DNA of 64,000 nucleotides from RGIG3102 sp964507095 (GCA_964507095.1 CAZDOS010000002.1:26392-90391); one strand, 5' to 3'; shown: positions 17,854 through 26,900, counted from the first letter of the stretch. A program made the numbers and translations. The notes: generated by a model from the sequence alone, not told the origin.

Positions 17854-18535
17854 AATACGCTCCCGGTCCGTGCTTGCGCTTGTAGTGTTTGTCCAACAGC
17901 TCCTGCTGCATGCGTCCTATCTCAGGATTTATTAGTATGGCTCTGTATGCCATTTTGGCGCACTCTTCCAAAACAACCGCATTGTGAACGGCATTATTCG
18001 CATCTGTGCCCCATACGAACGGTCCGTGCGAGTGGACCAGAACACCCGGCACCCGGTCCGGATCGATCCCTCTATCCCTGAATTCCCGTATGATCACATT
18101 GCCTGTCTCAAGCTCATACTCTCCGGCTATCTCTTCACCGGTCATCCTTCGGGTGCATGGGACATCGCCGTAAAAATAATCCGCCTGTGTCGTGCCAAGT
18201 GCAGGAATATCCCTTCCTGCCTGTGCCCAGCTGGTTGCATAGCTGCTGTGCGTGTGCACGACACCCCCGATATTCGGAAACGCCCTGTACAGCGCGACAT
18301 GGGTAGGAGTATCGCTGCTTGGTTTGAGGTGTCCCTCAACTACTTTTCCGTCAAGATCCACCACTACCATGTCTTCCGGTCTCATGTGGCTGTATTCCAC
18401 TCCTGACGGCTTGATGACCACCAGTCCGCTCTCACGGTCTATCGCACTGACATTTCCCCATGTGAATGTGATGAGACCGTATTCGGGGAGCAGGAGATTG
18501 GCCCTGCATACTTCCTCTTTTAGTTTTTCAAGCAT
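17840..18535 (-). CDS. L-ribulose-5-phosphate 4-epimerase (AraD/UlaF family)
   Basis: A 231-residue class II aldolase-fold zinc epimerase that makes D-xylulose 5-phosphate from L-ribulose 5-phosphate, feeding the pentose phosphate pathway. Seen are LITFTWGNVSAIDRESG, KPSGVEYSHMRPEDMVVVD, the zinc site VVHTHSSYATSWAQAG and the conserved LVHSHGPFVWG. The start is ATG 18535, where GAGGAGAAGACAG is the ribosome binding site; the longer frame beginning at 18559 would overlap the upstream gene. It could equally serve ascorbate (UlaF) or arabinose (AraD) catabolism; the UlaG and UlaE neighbours favour the former. Confidence 0.9.
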   Translation of the reverse strand: MLEKLKEEVCRANLLLPEYGLITFTWGNVSAIDRESGLVVIKPSGVEYSHMRPEDMVVVDLDGKVVEGHLKPSSDTPTHVALYRAFPNIGGVVHTHSSYATSWAQAGRDIPALGTTQADYFYGDVPCTRRMTGEEIAGEYELETGNVIIREFRDRGIDPDRVPGVLVHSHGPFVWGTDANNAVHNAVVLEECAKMAYRAILINPEIGRMQQELLDKHYKRKHGPGAYYGQK

Positions 18536-18555
18536 CTGTCTTCTCCTCAAGCGAT

Positions 18556-19587
18556 TCATTCAGTAACGATGTATACCGCGGCTTCATTCAGTGTATGGTT
18601 TGCAGCAAGGATAAGATCGTATCCGTCGCAGTTGACAACGTCCACATTAGCAGGGCCGCCGTTATCTACGACAGTCACCTTGAATTCTCCGTCCTCATAA
18701 GTGGTTACAAAGAGCTCGCAGTCCATTCTGCGCACTCCCGCAACAAAGGCCGGCTTCCCGGCAAGCCTGCGTCCCACAAGCGTGTGCGCAAAATCGATTT
18801 CATTGCCGTATTCCCAGACCTGTCTGTATTCTCCGTTTTCATCGAGGTGGTATATCCTGATCTTGTTTCCGTGGAACGGCTCAATGGTCATAATCTCTTC
18901 AAGTCCGTCACCGTCTATGTCAATGGTGGCGATCTCGCTGATCATTCCGTCAAGGATCTTTTCGACCTTCCACGTCTCTGTCTCGCTGTAAGGAGGTGTC
19001 ACTCTCAACACGCCTTGGTCTGAACCGAAGTATCCGCATACTTTTCCGTCATGGCTTCCTCTCCAGTATCCGTGATTCCTGTAGCATCCGTCGGCAAGCA
19101 GTTGGAGCTCGAACGGCTGGCTGAGGTCTTCAGGCAGTTCAGCAACATATATCTGTCCCGGACGTGACCAGTCTTCCTTATTGTCCTTGTCTCGTGCTAT
19201 GACGGCGCAGATTATATAGTCCCTGTCATTGACATGATAAATGTCAAAACGGTGGACGAAAGGCAGAGGGAACAGGTCCCTTATCTCCCATCCTTCTTCG
19301 GTCTTCTTTCCGTGTACTATCTTGGCCTGTGACGGTGAGACCTTCAGGTAGAACTCGTTGACTGCAAGGAACTCTCCCTTTCTTGTTTCGAAAGGTATTA
19401 TCGACATGCAGCCGCCTCTGTCGAGCCAGAGCGTCTCCCTGTTTTCGAAGCGGTCTCCATAGTATGCGTACGCCTCGCTTTCAGGGTTCTCGCTGGCAAA
19501 AAGGGCATAGAACCTGCCGTCGATCGTTATGTGCCCTGCACAGTAGCAGCGCACTATGTCGTCTAAATGGATCTTTTCAAAATGCAT
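18556..19587 (-). CDS. FG-GAP/VCBS-like beta-propeller protein of the sugar-acid cluster
   Basis: A 343-residue protein with no signal peptide or membrane segment, so probably cytoplasmic. It is made of repeated short beta strands, with ATIDIDGDGLEEIMTIEPF near 225, a calcium-type DxDGDG loop like those of FG-GAP propellers. The remainder (RPGQIYVAEL, GYWRGSHDGKVCGYFGSDQG) fits a propeller of the lactonase or sugar-binding kind. It ends 20 bases before the AraD-type start and has GGAGG before ATG 19587, so it is in the same operon. A role as a lactonase, mutarotase or sugar-acid sensor is possible; nothing confirms it. Confidence 0.6.
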   Translation of the reverse strand: MHFEKIHLDDIVRCYCAGHITIDGRFYALFASENPESEAYAYYGDRFENRETLWLDRGGCMSIIPFETRKGEFLAVNEFYLKVSPSQAKIVHGKKTEEGWEIRDLFPLPFVHRFDIYHVNDRDYIICAVIARDKDNKEDWSRPGQIYVAELPEDLSQPFELQLLADGCYRNHGYWRGSHDGKVCGYFGSDQGVLRVTPPYSETETWKVEKILDGMISEIATIDIDGDGLEEIMTIEPFHGNKIRIYHLDENGEYRQVWEYGNEIDFAHTLVGRRLAGKPAFVAGVRRMDCELFVTTYEDGEFKVTVVDNGGPANVDVVNCDGYDLILAANHTLNEAAVYIVTE

Positions 19588-19760
19588 ATTTCGTGCCTCC
19601 GTTATTGTCTATCAGTATATCATACCCTGTTTTGGATGTACACCGACACGGTACGGATATAAAAGCAGAAGTCAGCCTGATCCTATTTCAGGCTGACAAA
19701 ACGCCGATTCAATAATATGATCATTTCCGTCAGTTTCTAAAAATGAAACCAACAGACAGC

Positions 19761-20666
19761 TTACCAGACTTCTTCCAGTTCGATTGGATCATCTAAACTG
19801 TTCATGTTTGACAGATCGACTGTTTTCGCCGCGTTAAAAGTTCCGATCGCTCTGCCGAAGCTGTGCCACAGGATCTGCTTATATACCTTATTGACAACTA
19901 TCGGACAGTGCGGGACATATGCCGGGAAATAGCATAGCGTGGGTTTGTTGATCTTGAACGGATGCCCTCCGACATACTGCGTTATGTCAGCTCCAAGTTC
20001 ATACGGATGCCATGCATCCGTGCCATAGTAGCCCAGAGCTTCAGGATATCCGTGCGTATGGCCTCTCCTGACGTACAGCCATGCTTTTCCTGTTTCAAAA
20101 AAGCGGCGCATTATTCCGCTGATGTCACCCTTCATCGTCTTGTTGGCAAGACACTTGATCACCCAGTGCTGCGGCTCATTGACATCCGGATCCGGGTTGC
20201 CTGTAGTGTCAGCATTGTTGTATATGATTATTTCCTCTAACGGAAGCACATCCTCTGTCTTCCAGTATCTTTCAGGTACTCCAACATGTTCCTTTCCGAA
20301 TCCGGCGACATACGAGAACACCGGTGTCTTCACGTCCGTGATGGTAATGTTGCCATGCGGAACAAAGGCCGGGATCTGGATCTTGCAGGGTCTCGAGACC
20401 GTAAGCGTCTGCCCGTTGATCTCCATGGTCACCGTTGCATCCAAAGCCTCGTCATCATTGTTCAGACTCATGAAGCAGAACAGTTCGTTATATGGAAGCG
20501 CGTATATAGTATCACATATGACATAGTCATGGCGATAATAGCAGCTCTCATAGAAATAGTCCATCATCGGATGGTCCTTTGAGCATATAAGCTCGATCTT
20601 TGCATCCTCATCCGTGATAGGGCGCTCTATCGGATGGAGCAGATATTTCTCAAAAAGATGACTCAT
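19761..20666 (-). CDS. Bicupin protein, paralogue 2
   Basis: A 301-residue cytoplasmic protein with two cupin-like halves. The C-terminal half has the metal motif RRGHTHGYPEALGYYG (HxH...E, near 205) and the second motif PAYVPHCPIVVNK. The N-terminal half keeps PAFVPHGNITI but lacks an obvious HxH. The start is ATG 20666 with AAAGGAGA upstream. It follows the paralogue at 20687-21541 by 20 bases; the two share layout and many blocks (KYLLHPIERP/KYLFHPIRRP, YESCYY/YESAFY, ELFCFM). Cupins of this type may isomerise or oxidise sugar acids. Neighbourhood suggests the sugar-acid pathway; exact reaction unknown. Confidence 0.65.
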   Translation of the reverse strand: MSHLFEKYLLHPIERPITDEDAKIELICSKDHPMMDYFYESCYYRHDYVICDTIYALPYNELFCFMSLNNDDEALDATVTMEINGQTLTVSRPCKIQIPAFVPHGNITITDVKTPVFSYVAGFGKEHVGVPERYWKTEDVLPLEEIIIYNNADTTGNPDPDVNEPQHWVIKCLANKTMKGDISGIMRRFFETGKAWLYVRRGHTHGYPEALGYYGTDAWHPYELGADITQYVGGHPFKINKPTLCYFPAYVPHCPIVVNKVYKQILWHSFGRAIGTFNAAKTVDLSNMNSLDDPIELEEVW

Positions 20667-20686
20667 CTGTTGTTCTCCTTTCTCTT

Positions 20687-21541
20687 TTACCAAGGCTTTA
20701 CAAGGCCAAATCCGTCCGGTTCTTCGCTTTCAAGGTCTGTCCGCGTATATGAACCGAAACTGTGTCCTGCCGAATGCCATATGCAACCTTTTCCGATCCT
20801 GACAGCCTTAACCGGACAGTGTACGACATGAGGAGCAATGTACAGGGCCGTAGGTTCCGTTATCCTGTATTCCTCTCCGCCGATATACCGCAGGAATTCT
20901 CCGTCCAGATCATACGGCCTCTCAGGATCACTTCCGTAAATGCAGAGGATCTCTGGGAATTCGTGGAAATGCCTGTTGGAAATATCCAGGCTTCCTCCCT
21001 GCTCCAGCTTCCTGACTGTACTGTAGACGTCTCCCTTTAGGGTCTCATTCGGAAGGCATTCGAAGACAATATCTCCCATTCCGGAGTTTCCGGCATAGAC
21101 CACCATATCCTCGAGAGGAACAATGTCTTCTCTTTTCCAGTTCTCTTCAGGGAGAGCCACATGCTCTCTTCCGGCACCTGTTACGAAAAAGAATACCGGG
21201 TTCTTCAAGCCTGTGATCTCAACTGGGCCGTGCGGGACAAGAGCAGGGATCTCGATCATGAAGCTTTTATCTGACACATACTTCTGACCGTTCACTGTAA
21301 TGCTGACTGTGGCTCCGAGCTCGCTGCCCTTGCCTGAAGCATTCATAAAACAGAATAGTTCATCACAGGAAAGAGCGTATTCCCTTTTTGCTATCACCCG
21401 GTCGTCGAGATAGAATGCGCTCTCATAGAAAAAACTCATCATCTCATTGTCCTTGGATCTGATAAGGTCTATCTTTGCAGTCTTTTCCGAGCCAGGTCTC
21501 CTGATTGGGTGAAACAGGTACTTTTCATAATATCTGTCCAT
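20687..21541 (-). CDS. Bicupin protein, paralogue 1
   Basis: A 284-residue bicupin, first gene of the minus-strand run. Its C-terminal cupin motif is NRHFHEFPEILCIYGSD followed by YIAPHVVHCPVKA, giving the HxH, Glu and His of a metal site; the N-terminal half has PALVPHGPVEIT. The start is ATG 21541, preceded by AAAAAGGAGAAAC; the longer frame upstream is not used. A dyad (21595-21609) lies 54 bases upstream, as expected for a regulated promoter. Tandem duplication with divergence suggests two related substrates or a heteromer. Confidence 0.65.
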   Translation of the reverse strand: MDRYYEKYLFHPIRRPGSEKTAKIDLIRSKDNEMMSFFYESAFYLDDRVIAKREYALSCDELFCFMNASGKGSELGATVSITVNGQKYVSDKSFMIEIPALVPHGPVEITGLKNPVFFFVTGAGREHVALPEENWKREDIVPLEDMVVYAGNSGMGDIVFECLPNETLKGDVYSTVRKLEQGGSLDISNRHFHEFPEILCIYGSDPERPYDLDGEFLRYIGGEEYRITEPTALYIAPHVVHCPVKAVRIGKGCIWHSAGHSFGSYTRTDLESEEPDGFGLVKPW

Positions 21542-21594
21542 ATGTTTCTCCTTTTTCCGTCTGTCAAAAAAGTCTTTTCCGCTTTGCAATTTGA

Positions 21595-21609
21595 TTTGAT
21601 TATATCAAA
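21595..21609. promoter_or_regulatory. Dyad upstream of the bicupin operon
   Basis: TTTGAT-TAT-ATCAAA, a perfect 6-bp dyad in an AT-rich gap just upstream of the first bicupin gene. It lies within a longer imperfect GCTTTG...CAAAGC pair. It differs from the dyad at 14564-14585, so two regulators or two site types may be involved. Confidence 0.4.
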
Positions 21610-21656
21610 GCAAGTTTTGCTGTTCAATCAAAAATACTGACATAAAAAGAAAAACA

Positions 21657-21690
21657 GGCCCGCACCGTCCCTTCGGGACTCTTGCGGGTC
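21657..21690 (-). terminator. Terminator of the D,D-carboxypeptidase gene
   Basis: A GC-rich imperfect stem (GGCCCGCA with TGCGGGTC) closed by a second GTCCC/GGGAC helix. On the minus strand it is followed by TGTTTTTCTTTTTA. Confidence 0.75.
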
Positions 21691-21705
21691 TAATCGTCAT
21701 TTAAA

Positions 21706-22959
21706 CTATATCCTCTTGTTGAGCAGCACGTCGCTGATCATGGCAGCTGTAAAGGTCAGGATACCGAATATCACTACCATTGCCAGATCGCTCAGAAGGC
21801 TCATCCTGGCGTATGTGGCTACGTATTCAGCACTTCTTTCGGAAACCTTGGCGGTGGCCTTTACCGTCGCAAGGACGTTCTTTGTGGCCCATCGTCCGGT
21901 GTATATCTCAACATCGAAGGTGACGGTCGAAAGGTCTTCGCTGATGTCAGGGTTGGTGAAGTTGAACCTTATTCCCCTGTCATCATCGCCCTTTGTCAGG
22001 AATATGGAAACATCCGGACATACCAGATCGCTCTTTTTGACATAGAGCCTGCCCTTTTTGTCAATGCTCATCTCCTCATCGGCCGACAGAGCTATATACT
22101 GTCCGGTAAAGGAGATCCTCTTGTAATTTGAAAATGCCCAGTCAAGAAGGGCTGTGGTGTCTTTCCATTTGTCGGCCCTGTTTATGCTCTTCATGACGAC
22201 GCATATGAGCTTCAGGCCGTCTCTCTCGCAGCATGTCACCATCGTATGCGCAGCTTCTTCGGTCCATCCGACCTTGCTCATTACAAGACCCTCGCACGGC
22301 GTGACTCCGTTGATATACCAGTTCTGGGAGTGGAATACTCTCTCCTGGCTCTTCAGATTCGTTCCGGGCATGGCATAGGTCTCTGCCGAAAAGATAGTAT
22401 TGAAAAGATCGTATTTGACCCGTTCCCTGGTGATCATAGCCAGGTCATAAGCCGTGGTATAGTGATTGTCATCAGGAAGTCCCGAAGCGTTCACAAAGTT
22501 GGAGTTCTTTGCGCCCGCCTGTTTTGCTCTTTCATTCATGAGCTGGCCGAGAGGTTTGTTGGCCTTTGCGCTGATGTATTCTCCTATGACATTGGCCGCA
22601 TCATTGGCGCTTTCTATGGACATGGCGTACATTGCCTGTTCAAGGGTGATTTGTTCGTCTACGGCAAGGGCAATATGGCTGGATGATCCGACCGGGATCA
22701 GGGCTTCATAGCTCGCAGTAAGGACATCGTTCATGTCACCCAGCTCCACCGCCAGGAGGCCCGTCAGGACCTTCGTGGTGGACGCAGGGTACATTACCTT
22801 GTCCATATCCTTGTTGTACAGCACCTGACCGGACTCGGCATCGATAAGCACTGCAGTCTCGCTTATGATCCGAGGGGCTGCGTCAGCATATGCATATATG
22901 GGAAGAGCGTTAAAAAAAACAAGCAGTACACATACCGCTACGGCAAGGAATCTTTTCAT
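21706..22959 (-). CDS. D-alanyl-D-alanine carboxypeptidase (PBP5/DacF type)
   Basis: A 417-residue exported penicillin-binding protein that trims the terminal D-Ala from peptidoglycan stem peptides. It has a signal peptide (1-25), the SxxK motif in MYPASTTKVL, the SxN motif in SIESANDAAN, and a C-terminal beta domain followed by a membrane helix near the end (LLSDLAMVVIFGILTFTA). The third motif reads MSKVGWTEEA where KTG is normal, so Thr is replaced by Val while Lys and Gly remain. The start is ATG 22959 (AGAGGTCA upstream), which leaves a standard signal peptide; a longer frame opens at 23004. Confidence 0.88.
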   Translation of the reverse strand: MKRFLAVAVCVLLVFFNALPIYAYADAAPRIISETAVLIDAESGQVLYNKDMDKVMYPASTTKVLTGLLAVELGDMNDVLTASYEALIPVGSSSHIALAVDEQITLEQAMYAMSIESANDAANVIGEYISAKANKPLGQLMNERAKQAGAKNSNFVNASGLPDDNHYTTAYDLAMITRERVKYDLFNTIFSAETYAMPGTNLKSQERVFHSQNWYINGVTPCEGLVMSKVGWTEEAAHTMVTCCERDGLKLICVVMKSINRADKWKDTTALLDWAFSNYKRISFTGQYIALSADEEMSIDKKGRLYVKKSDLVCPDVSIFLTKGDDDRGIRFNFTNPDISEDLSTVTFDVEIYTGRWATKNVLATVKATAKVSERSAEYVATYARMSLLSDLAMVVIFGILTFTAAMISDVLLNKRI

Positions 22960-23080
22960 TGACCTCTGTTGATTCTTTCGAAATTTGACCTTCATATTAT
23001 ACATTCACTGTCCGATAAACTTCAAGTTAGAATTGCTTAATTAATGCCCTGCGCTCCAACTTTCACACATGGCAGCCTTG

Positions 23081-23109
23081 TTGTCATTTTCCGATAAATG
23101 TGATATTCT
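23081..23109 (+). promoter_or_regulatory. Promoter of the Rrf2 regulator gene
   Basis: TTGTCA (23081-23086), 17-base spacer, TATTCT (23104-23109); a sigma-A-type match 33 bases before the start codon. Confidence 0.55.
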
Positions 23110-23141
23110 AATAACATACTGAAATCATAGGCAGGATCATA

Positions 23142-23558
23142 ATGAAGATCTCAACAAAAGGACGCTACGCTCTTCGTGTCATGGTCGATCTGGCACGGCA
23201 TTATCCCGGGGACAAGGTCCCTTTGCTTGATATTGCCCAAAGGCAGGATATCAGCGAAAAATACCTTGAGAGCATCGTAGCGTCACTGTCTAAAGCAGGC
23301 CTTGTCGACGCCACAAGAGGAAAGGGCGGAGGATATCGTCTTATAAAGGATCCCCGCGATTATACGGTAATGGAGATACTCAGATCGTCTGAAGGCTCCA
23401 TTGCCCCAGTCGCCTGTCTTGATGATGACGGAGACGGGTGCGAGAGGATGGACTCATGCCCGACTCTTCCAATGTGGAAACAGCTGTATGAGGTGATCGA
23501 AAACTACTTCAATGGAGTCACGCTCGAGGATCTTGCCAACGGAAAGATCGAATTCTGA
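23142..23558 (+). CDS. Rrf2-family transcriptional regulator
   Basis: A 138-residue winged-helix regulator. MKISTKGRYALRVMVDLA opens the Rrf2 domain, and ISEKYLESIVASLSKAGLV is the recognition helix and wing. Three cysteines, VACLDDDGDGCERMDSCPT (C-x7-C-x5-C), match the cluster ligands of IscR-type members, so it probably senses Fe-S or redox state. No isc or suf genes are adjacent; it is alone with its own promoter and a shared terminator. Targets are unknown. Confidence 0.88.
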   Translation: MKISTKGRYALRVMVDLARHYPGDKVPLLDIAQRQDISEKYLESIVASLSKAGLVDATRGKGGGYRLIKDPRDYTVMEILRSSEGSIAPVACLDDDGDGCERMDSCPTLPMWKQLYEVIENYFNGVTLEDLANGKIEF

Positions 23559-23569
23559 TATTACTGATA

Positions 23570-23592
23570 AACCGGCTGCATGGCAGCCGGTT
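23570..23592. terminator. Bidirectional terminator between Rrf2 and cardiolipin synthase genes
   Basis: AACCGGCTGC (23570-23579) pairs with 23583-23592, followed by TTTTTT on the plus strand. The genes converge here. Confidence 0.8.
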
Positions 23593-23594
23593 TT

Positions 23595-25133
23595 TTACAT
23601 AAGCGGAGACATTATCCTCAGAACGACCTGAGCTACTCGTTTTACCGGATTTGTCTTCTTCAGATCCTCTGCGGTGACCTGGTGACACTGCTCCAGCGTC
23701 TTCAGGATATCATCCCTGACCTCGTCCACCAGGCTGTTGCCGTAGAATGCACAGCAGTTCTCAAAATTCAGATACAGGGACCTGTAATCTGTATTGCAGC
23801 TTCCGACCACTGCAAAGCTGTCATCGGACACATACATCTTTGCATGCATGAATCCGGGAGTATACTCATAAACTTTTACCCCCGACTCGAGCAGGGTCCT
23901 GTAGTAACTCTGCGTCACGTAATAGACATATTTCTTGTCCGGTATCCCGGGAACGATTATCCTGACATCGATCCCGCTCTGACCTGCCAGCTTAATTGCT
24001 TCGGTGAGTTCATAGTCAAGGGCAAGATAGGGAGTCGTCAGATAAACATAACGGTTTGCGTTATTGATCGCAGACAGATAAACATTCTTGCAGATATTGA
24101 TCCTATCTGTAGGCATGTCGTGATACGGTTGAACGAATCCATCCCTGAAAAGCGTTACTGAAGGTCTGTACAGACTGTAATCATCTCTCTCGCCCGTAAC
24201 CGACTCCCAGCTTTGCAGGAATATCGTCGTCTCGCCGAATACGGCATCTCCTTCTATCCTGTACCCTGTATCCTTCCAGACTCCAAACCTTTCAATTATG
24301 TTCGCATATTCGTCGGCTATGTTCAGACCGCCTCCGTATGCAATATTGGAATCTATCACCGTAAGCTTCCTGTGATCCCTATGGTTAAGCCGCATATACT
24401 TTCCAATGTGTATTGACAGCTTTGGCTCATTGAATACGGCTACTTTGATTCCTTTGCTCCTCAGGTCATCTTCAAATCCGTCCGGAAGGGTCGCTACGCA
24501 GCCGAATCCGTCATAAAGAATCCTGACGTCGACTCCCCGCTCTGCTTTCTCACAGAGCAGCCGGAATATCTTGTTCCATATATATCCGTCATCAAATATG
24601 AAATACTGCATGAATATGCTTTTTCTGGCATTGCTGATGTCCTTAAGCAGATCTCTGTACAGTGCTGCGCCGGTAGAGTAGTATCTGGTATCCGTATTCG
24701 TGTATGGAGCAGCTCCGGCCATCCTTCTCAGAAACTGTGCCTGCTTGCCAAGATCCTTGTCCATGGAAGCGATCATACGGATCTCTCTTTCATTTCTCGG
24801 TACGGACTCTCGGGATCTTCTTTCTGCCCTTTCGAATCTCTGCCTCTCCTTCGCCGTCAGTTTCTGCGTTCCGAAAAGCCGGTAAAAAAGAGCTCCTGTC
24901 ACGGGGAAGACCGTCATGAATACTGTCCATGTTATCTTATATGACGGATTGATGCCGTCCCGCTCCAGGTAAAACAAAACGACAAAAACACTGAACAACA
25001 CCATGGCAACATATATCCACGGGCTGAGACCTCTGACGCTTATGATTATCTGATAAAAGATATATATCTGCCGCATCGCCAAAAGCGCGATGACCGTTAC
25101 TTTTGAGAACAGCAGTCTGAACAGCTTCTTCAT
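23595..25133 (-). CDS. cls: Cardiolipin synthase
   Basis: A 512-residue membrane enzyme joining two phosphatidylglycerols, or a related pair, into cardiolipin. Two N-terminal membrane helices (about 10-55) and a cytosolic-face tail lead to two phospholipase D domains. The HKD motifs are HRKLTVIDSNIAYGG (near 260) and HAKMYVSDDSFAVVGSCN (near 435). Length is normal for the family. The end almost touches the shared terminator, and the gene has its own AGGAAG ribosome binding site. Confidence 0.93.
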   Translation of the reverse strand: MKKLFRLLFSKVTVIALLAMRQIYIFYQIIISVRGLSPWIYVAMVLFSVFVVLFYLERDGINPSYKITWTVFMTVFPVTGALFYRLFGTQKLTAKERQRFERAERRSRESVPRNEREIRMIASMDKDLGKQAQFLRRMAGAAPYTNTDTRYYSTGAALYRDLLKDISNARKSIFMQYFIFDDGYIWNKIFRLLCEKAERGVDVRILYDGFGCVATLPDGFEDDLRSKGIKVAVFNEPKLSIHIGKYMRLNHRDHRKLTVIDSNIAYGGGLNIADEYANIIERFGVWKDTGYRIEGDAVFGETTIFLQSWESVTGERDDYSLYRPSVTLFRDGFVQPYHDMPTDRINICKNVYLSAINNANRYVYLTTPYLALDYELTEAIKLAGQSGIDVRIIVPGIPDKKYVYYVTQSYYRTLLESGVKVYEYTPGFMHAKMYVSDDSFAVVGSCNTDYRSLYLNFENCCAFYGNSLVDEVRDDILKTLEQCHQVTAEDLKKTNPVKRVAQVVLRIMSPLM

Positions 25134-25202
25134 GTTTTTCTTCCTATCCTATGGTTTCAGTATATACCGGATTTGAGAACAGATTGTGACAGGAATAATG
25201 AA

Positions 25203-25226
25203 AAGGCACACCTTTCGGTGTGCCTT
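25203..25226 (-). terminator. Terminator of the APC permease gene
   Basis: AAGGCACACC (25203-25212) pairs with 25217-25226 around TTTC; the minus strand continues TTCATTATT. Confidence 0.7.
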
Positions 25227-25293
25227 CTCTATACAGACTGATATCTTTTAACTATGTTACTAGCATAGTTGGAATAATTTTGGCTTAAATGTA

Positions 25294-26643
25294 TTACTCC
25301 AGTGTGTATGTAGGATTCATGTGGATCTTTCCAGTCTTATTGAGCCAGTAGGCAAGACCGAAGGATACTACGAATGTTACTACGTTGATGATCATGATCT
25401 GAGGGGTCAGACCGTTCAGGTTCATTCTGGCCTGGATGAGCATTACGAATGCTGTGAGACCAAGCATGAGGTACATGACTGGTGTAGGAACGTGGTAAGG
25501 TGACTTCTCCCACTGCTCAGGGAACAGCTTAGGAATTCTGGCTATTGACAGAGCGGTAATGAATCCAGTTACGTTACCGATAATGAGTGACCACTTACCG
25601 ATTGTACCAACATCGAATCCTGAGAGCAGAACTGCTGCGTTAACAATGTATCTGAGTAAGAGGTAGCCAACAGGTGTGCCGTGCTTGTTCAGACGTCCGA
25701 GGATCTCTGGGAACCAACCGTCACCAGCTGCCTGTGAGAATGGACGGAAGCCGGAAGCGATTGAGGAGTTCAGAGTTGTACCAAGAGCGAAGCAAGCACC
25801 GCCGATTACGAAGAAGTAGTACAGAGGTGTAGGCAGGATCTGCTTTGCGATAGGAGCGAGGTTGCCAGCAGCGATAACTTCGTCTGTAGGCATAACACCA
25901 CCGATAACGCAAGCCATGAAGGCGTACAGAACTGCAACAGCAAGTGTTGAGATGATAACAACAATAGGGATATCCTTCTTAGGATTCTTTGCTTCAGCCG
26001 AGAATGCCATGATAACTGTAGCACCGCCAGTAGCGAATGTCAGGTAAGAAGCAGCCTCGAGCAGACCGGTGATACCCTTTGTCATCAGAGGCTGGCCGAA
26101 CAGCTCGTTGCCGAAGTATCCTGACCAGTGAACTCTAGGAAGACCGAATACTGTGAAGATGATCAGAGCTGCAATCAGGAAGTAGAACATGAACTTCTGA
26201 ACTCTTGCCATCCAGCCTGTTCCGAAGTAGTTCAGAACGACGAAGATTGTCAGCATGATGAAGGACCACAGAATCTGTGCGTCTTTAATTGCAGGGATCA
26301 GCATTGAAAGGTAAGAAACAAGACCCTTTGCGAAGATACCCAGTGACATGGCACCAAGCAGACCGACATACTGCAGGAAGCCTGAATATACAGGGCTTAC
26401 GAAAACGGCAGCCTGGCTGTAAACACCACCGTGGAAACGGGCTACTGACGATACGAAGATCGTAGGGATAGCACCGAAAACTGTAAATACGGCGGCGATA
26501 ACGAATGCGATGTTAACTGAACGACCGGTCATGCCCAAAGCGGCAATCGACATCGTCATAACACCGGCACCGATGATCTGACCAACGGCTATGGCCATAA
26601 GGTCCATAAAGCCCAAGGTCTTTTCAACATTCATATTAGCCAT
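25294..26643 (-). CDS. APC-family amino acid permease
   Basis: A 449-residue integral membrane transporter with about 12 helices. The unwound first helix motif, MAIAVGQIIGAGVMTMS, is the substrate and ion site of the amino acid-polyamine-cation family. The gene uses a narrow codon set (GCT, GGT, ACT, GTA), unlike its neighbours, which suggests strong expression. AAGGAGAAAATTTT precedes the ATG. The aminotransferase 257 bases upstream on the same strand may be functionally linked (uptake then transamination), but they are not clearly one operon. Substrate not assignable. Confidence 0.88.
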   Translation of the reverse strand: MANMNVEKTLGFMDLMAIAVGQIIGAGVMTMSIAALGMTGRSVNIAFVIAAVFTVFGAIPTIFVSSVARFHGGVYSQAAVFVSPVYSGFLQYVGLLGAMSLGIFAKGLVSYLSMLIPAIKDAQILWSFIMLTIFVVLNYFGTGWMARVQKFMFYFLIAALIIFTVFGLPRVHWSGYFGNELFGQPLMTKGITGLLEAASYLTFATGGATVIMAFSAEAKNPKKDIPIVVIISTLAVAVLYAFMACVIGGVMPTDEVIAAGNLAPIAKQILPTPLYYFFVIGGACFALGTTLNSSIASGFRPFSQAAGDGWFPEILGRLNKHGTPVGYLLLRYIVNAAVLLSGFDVGTIGKWSLIIGNVTGFITALSIARIPKLFPEQWEKSPYHVPTPVMYLMLGLTAFVMLIQARMNLNGLTPQIMIINVVTFVVSFGLAYWLNKTGKIHMNPTYTLE

Positions 26644-26900
26644 AAAATTTTCTCCTTAAAAAAACTTTTATCTTTTAGGTGCGCCAGTCTGTCTTGCACA
26701 CCCACTTATGTGATTATAATACAGTTTTCACTTCACAAACTCAACATATTTTTCAAATCGCTGTCTTTTTTTGGCGATTTAGTTATTTTTTTGTTAACAA
26801 ATTATGAACTTTGACAACAGTTTTCCTATTGACTGAAAAATGGTTCGGTTTTTTGCACAAAAACACCGCTTGCCTTTTGACACCCGTTGTTAATAAATTG

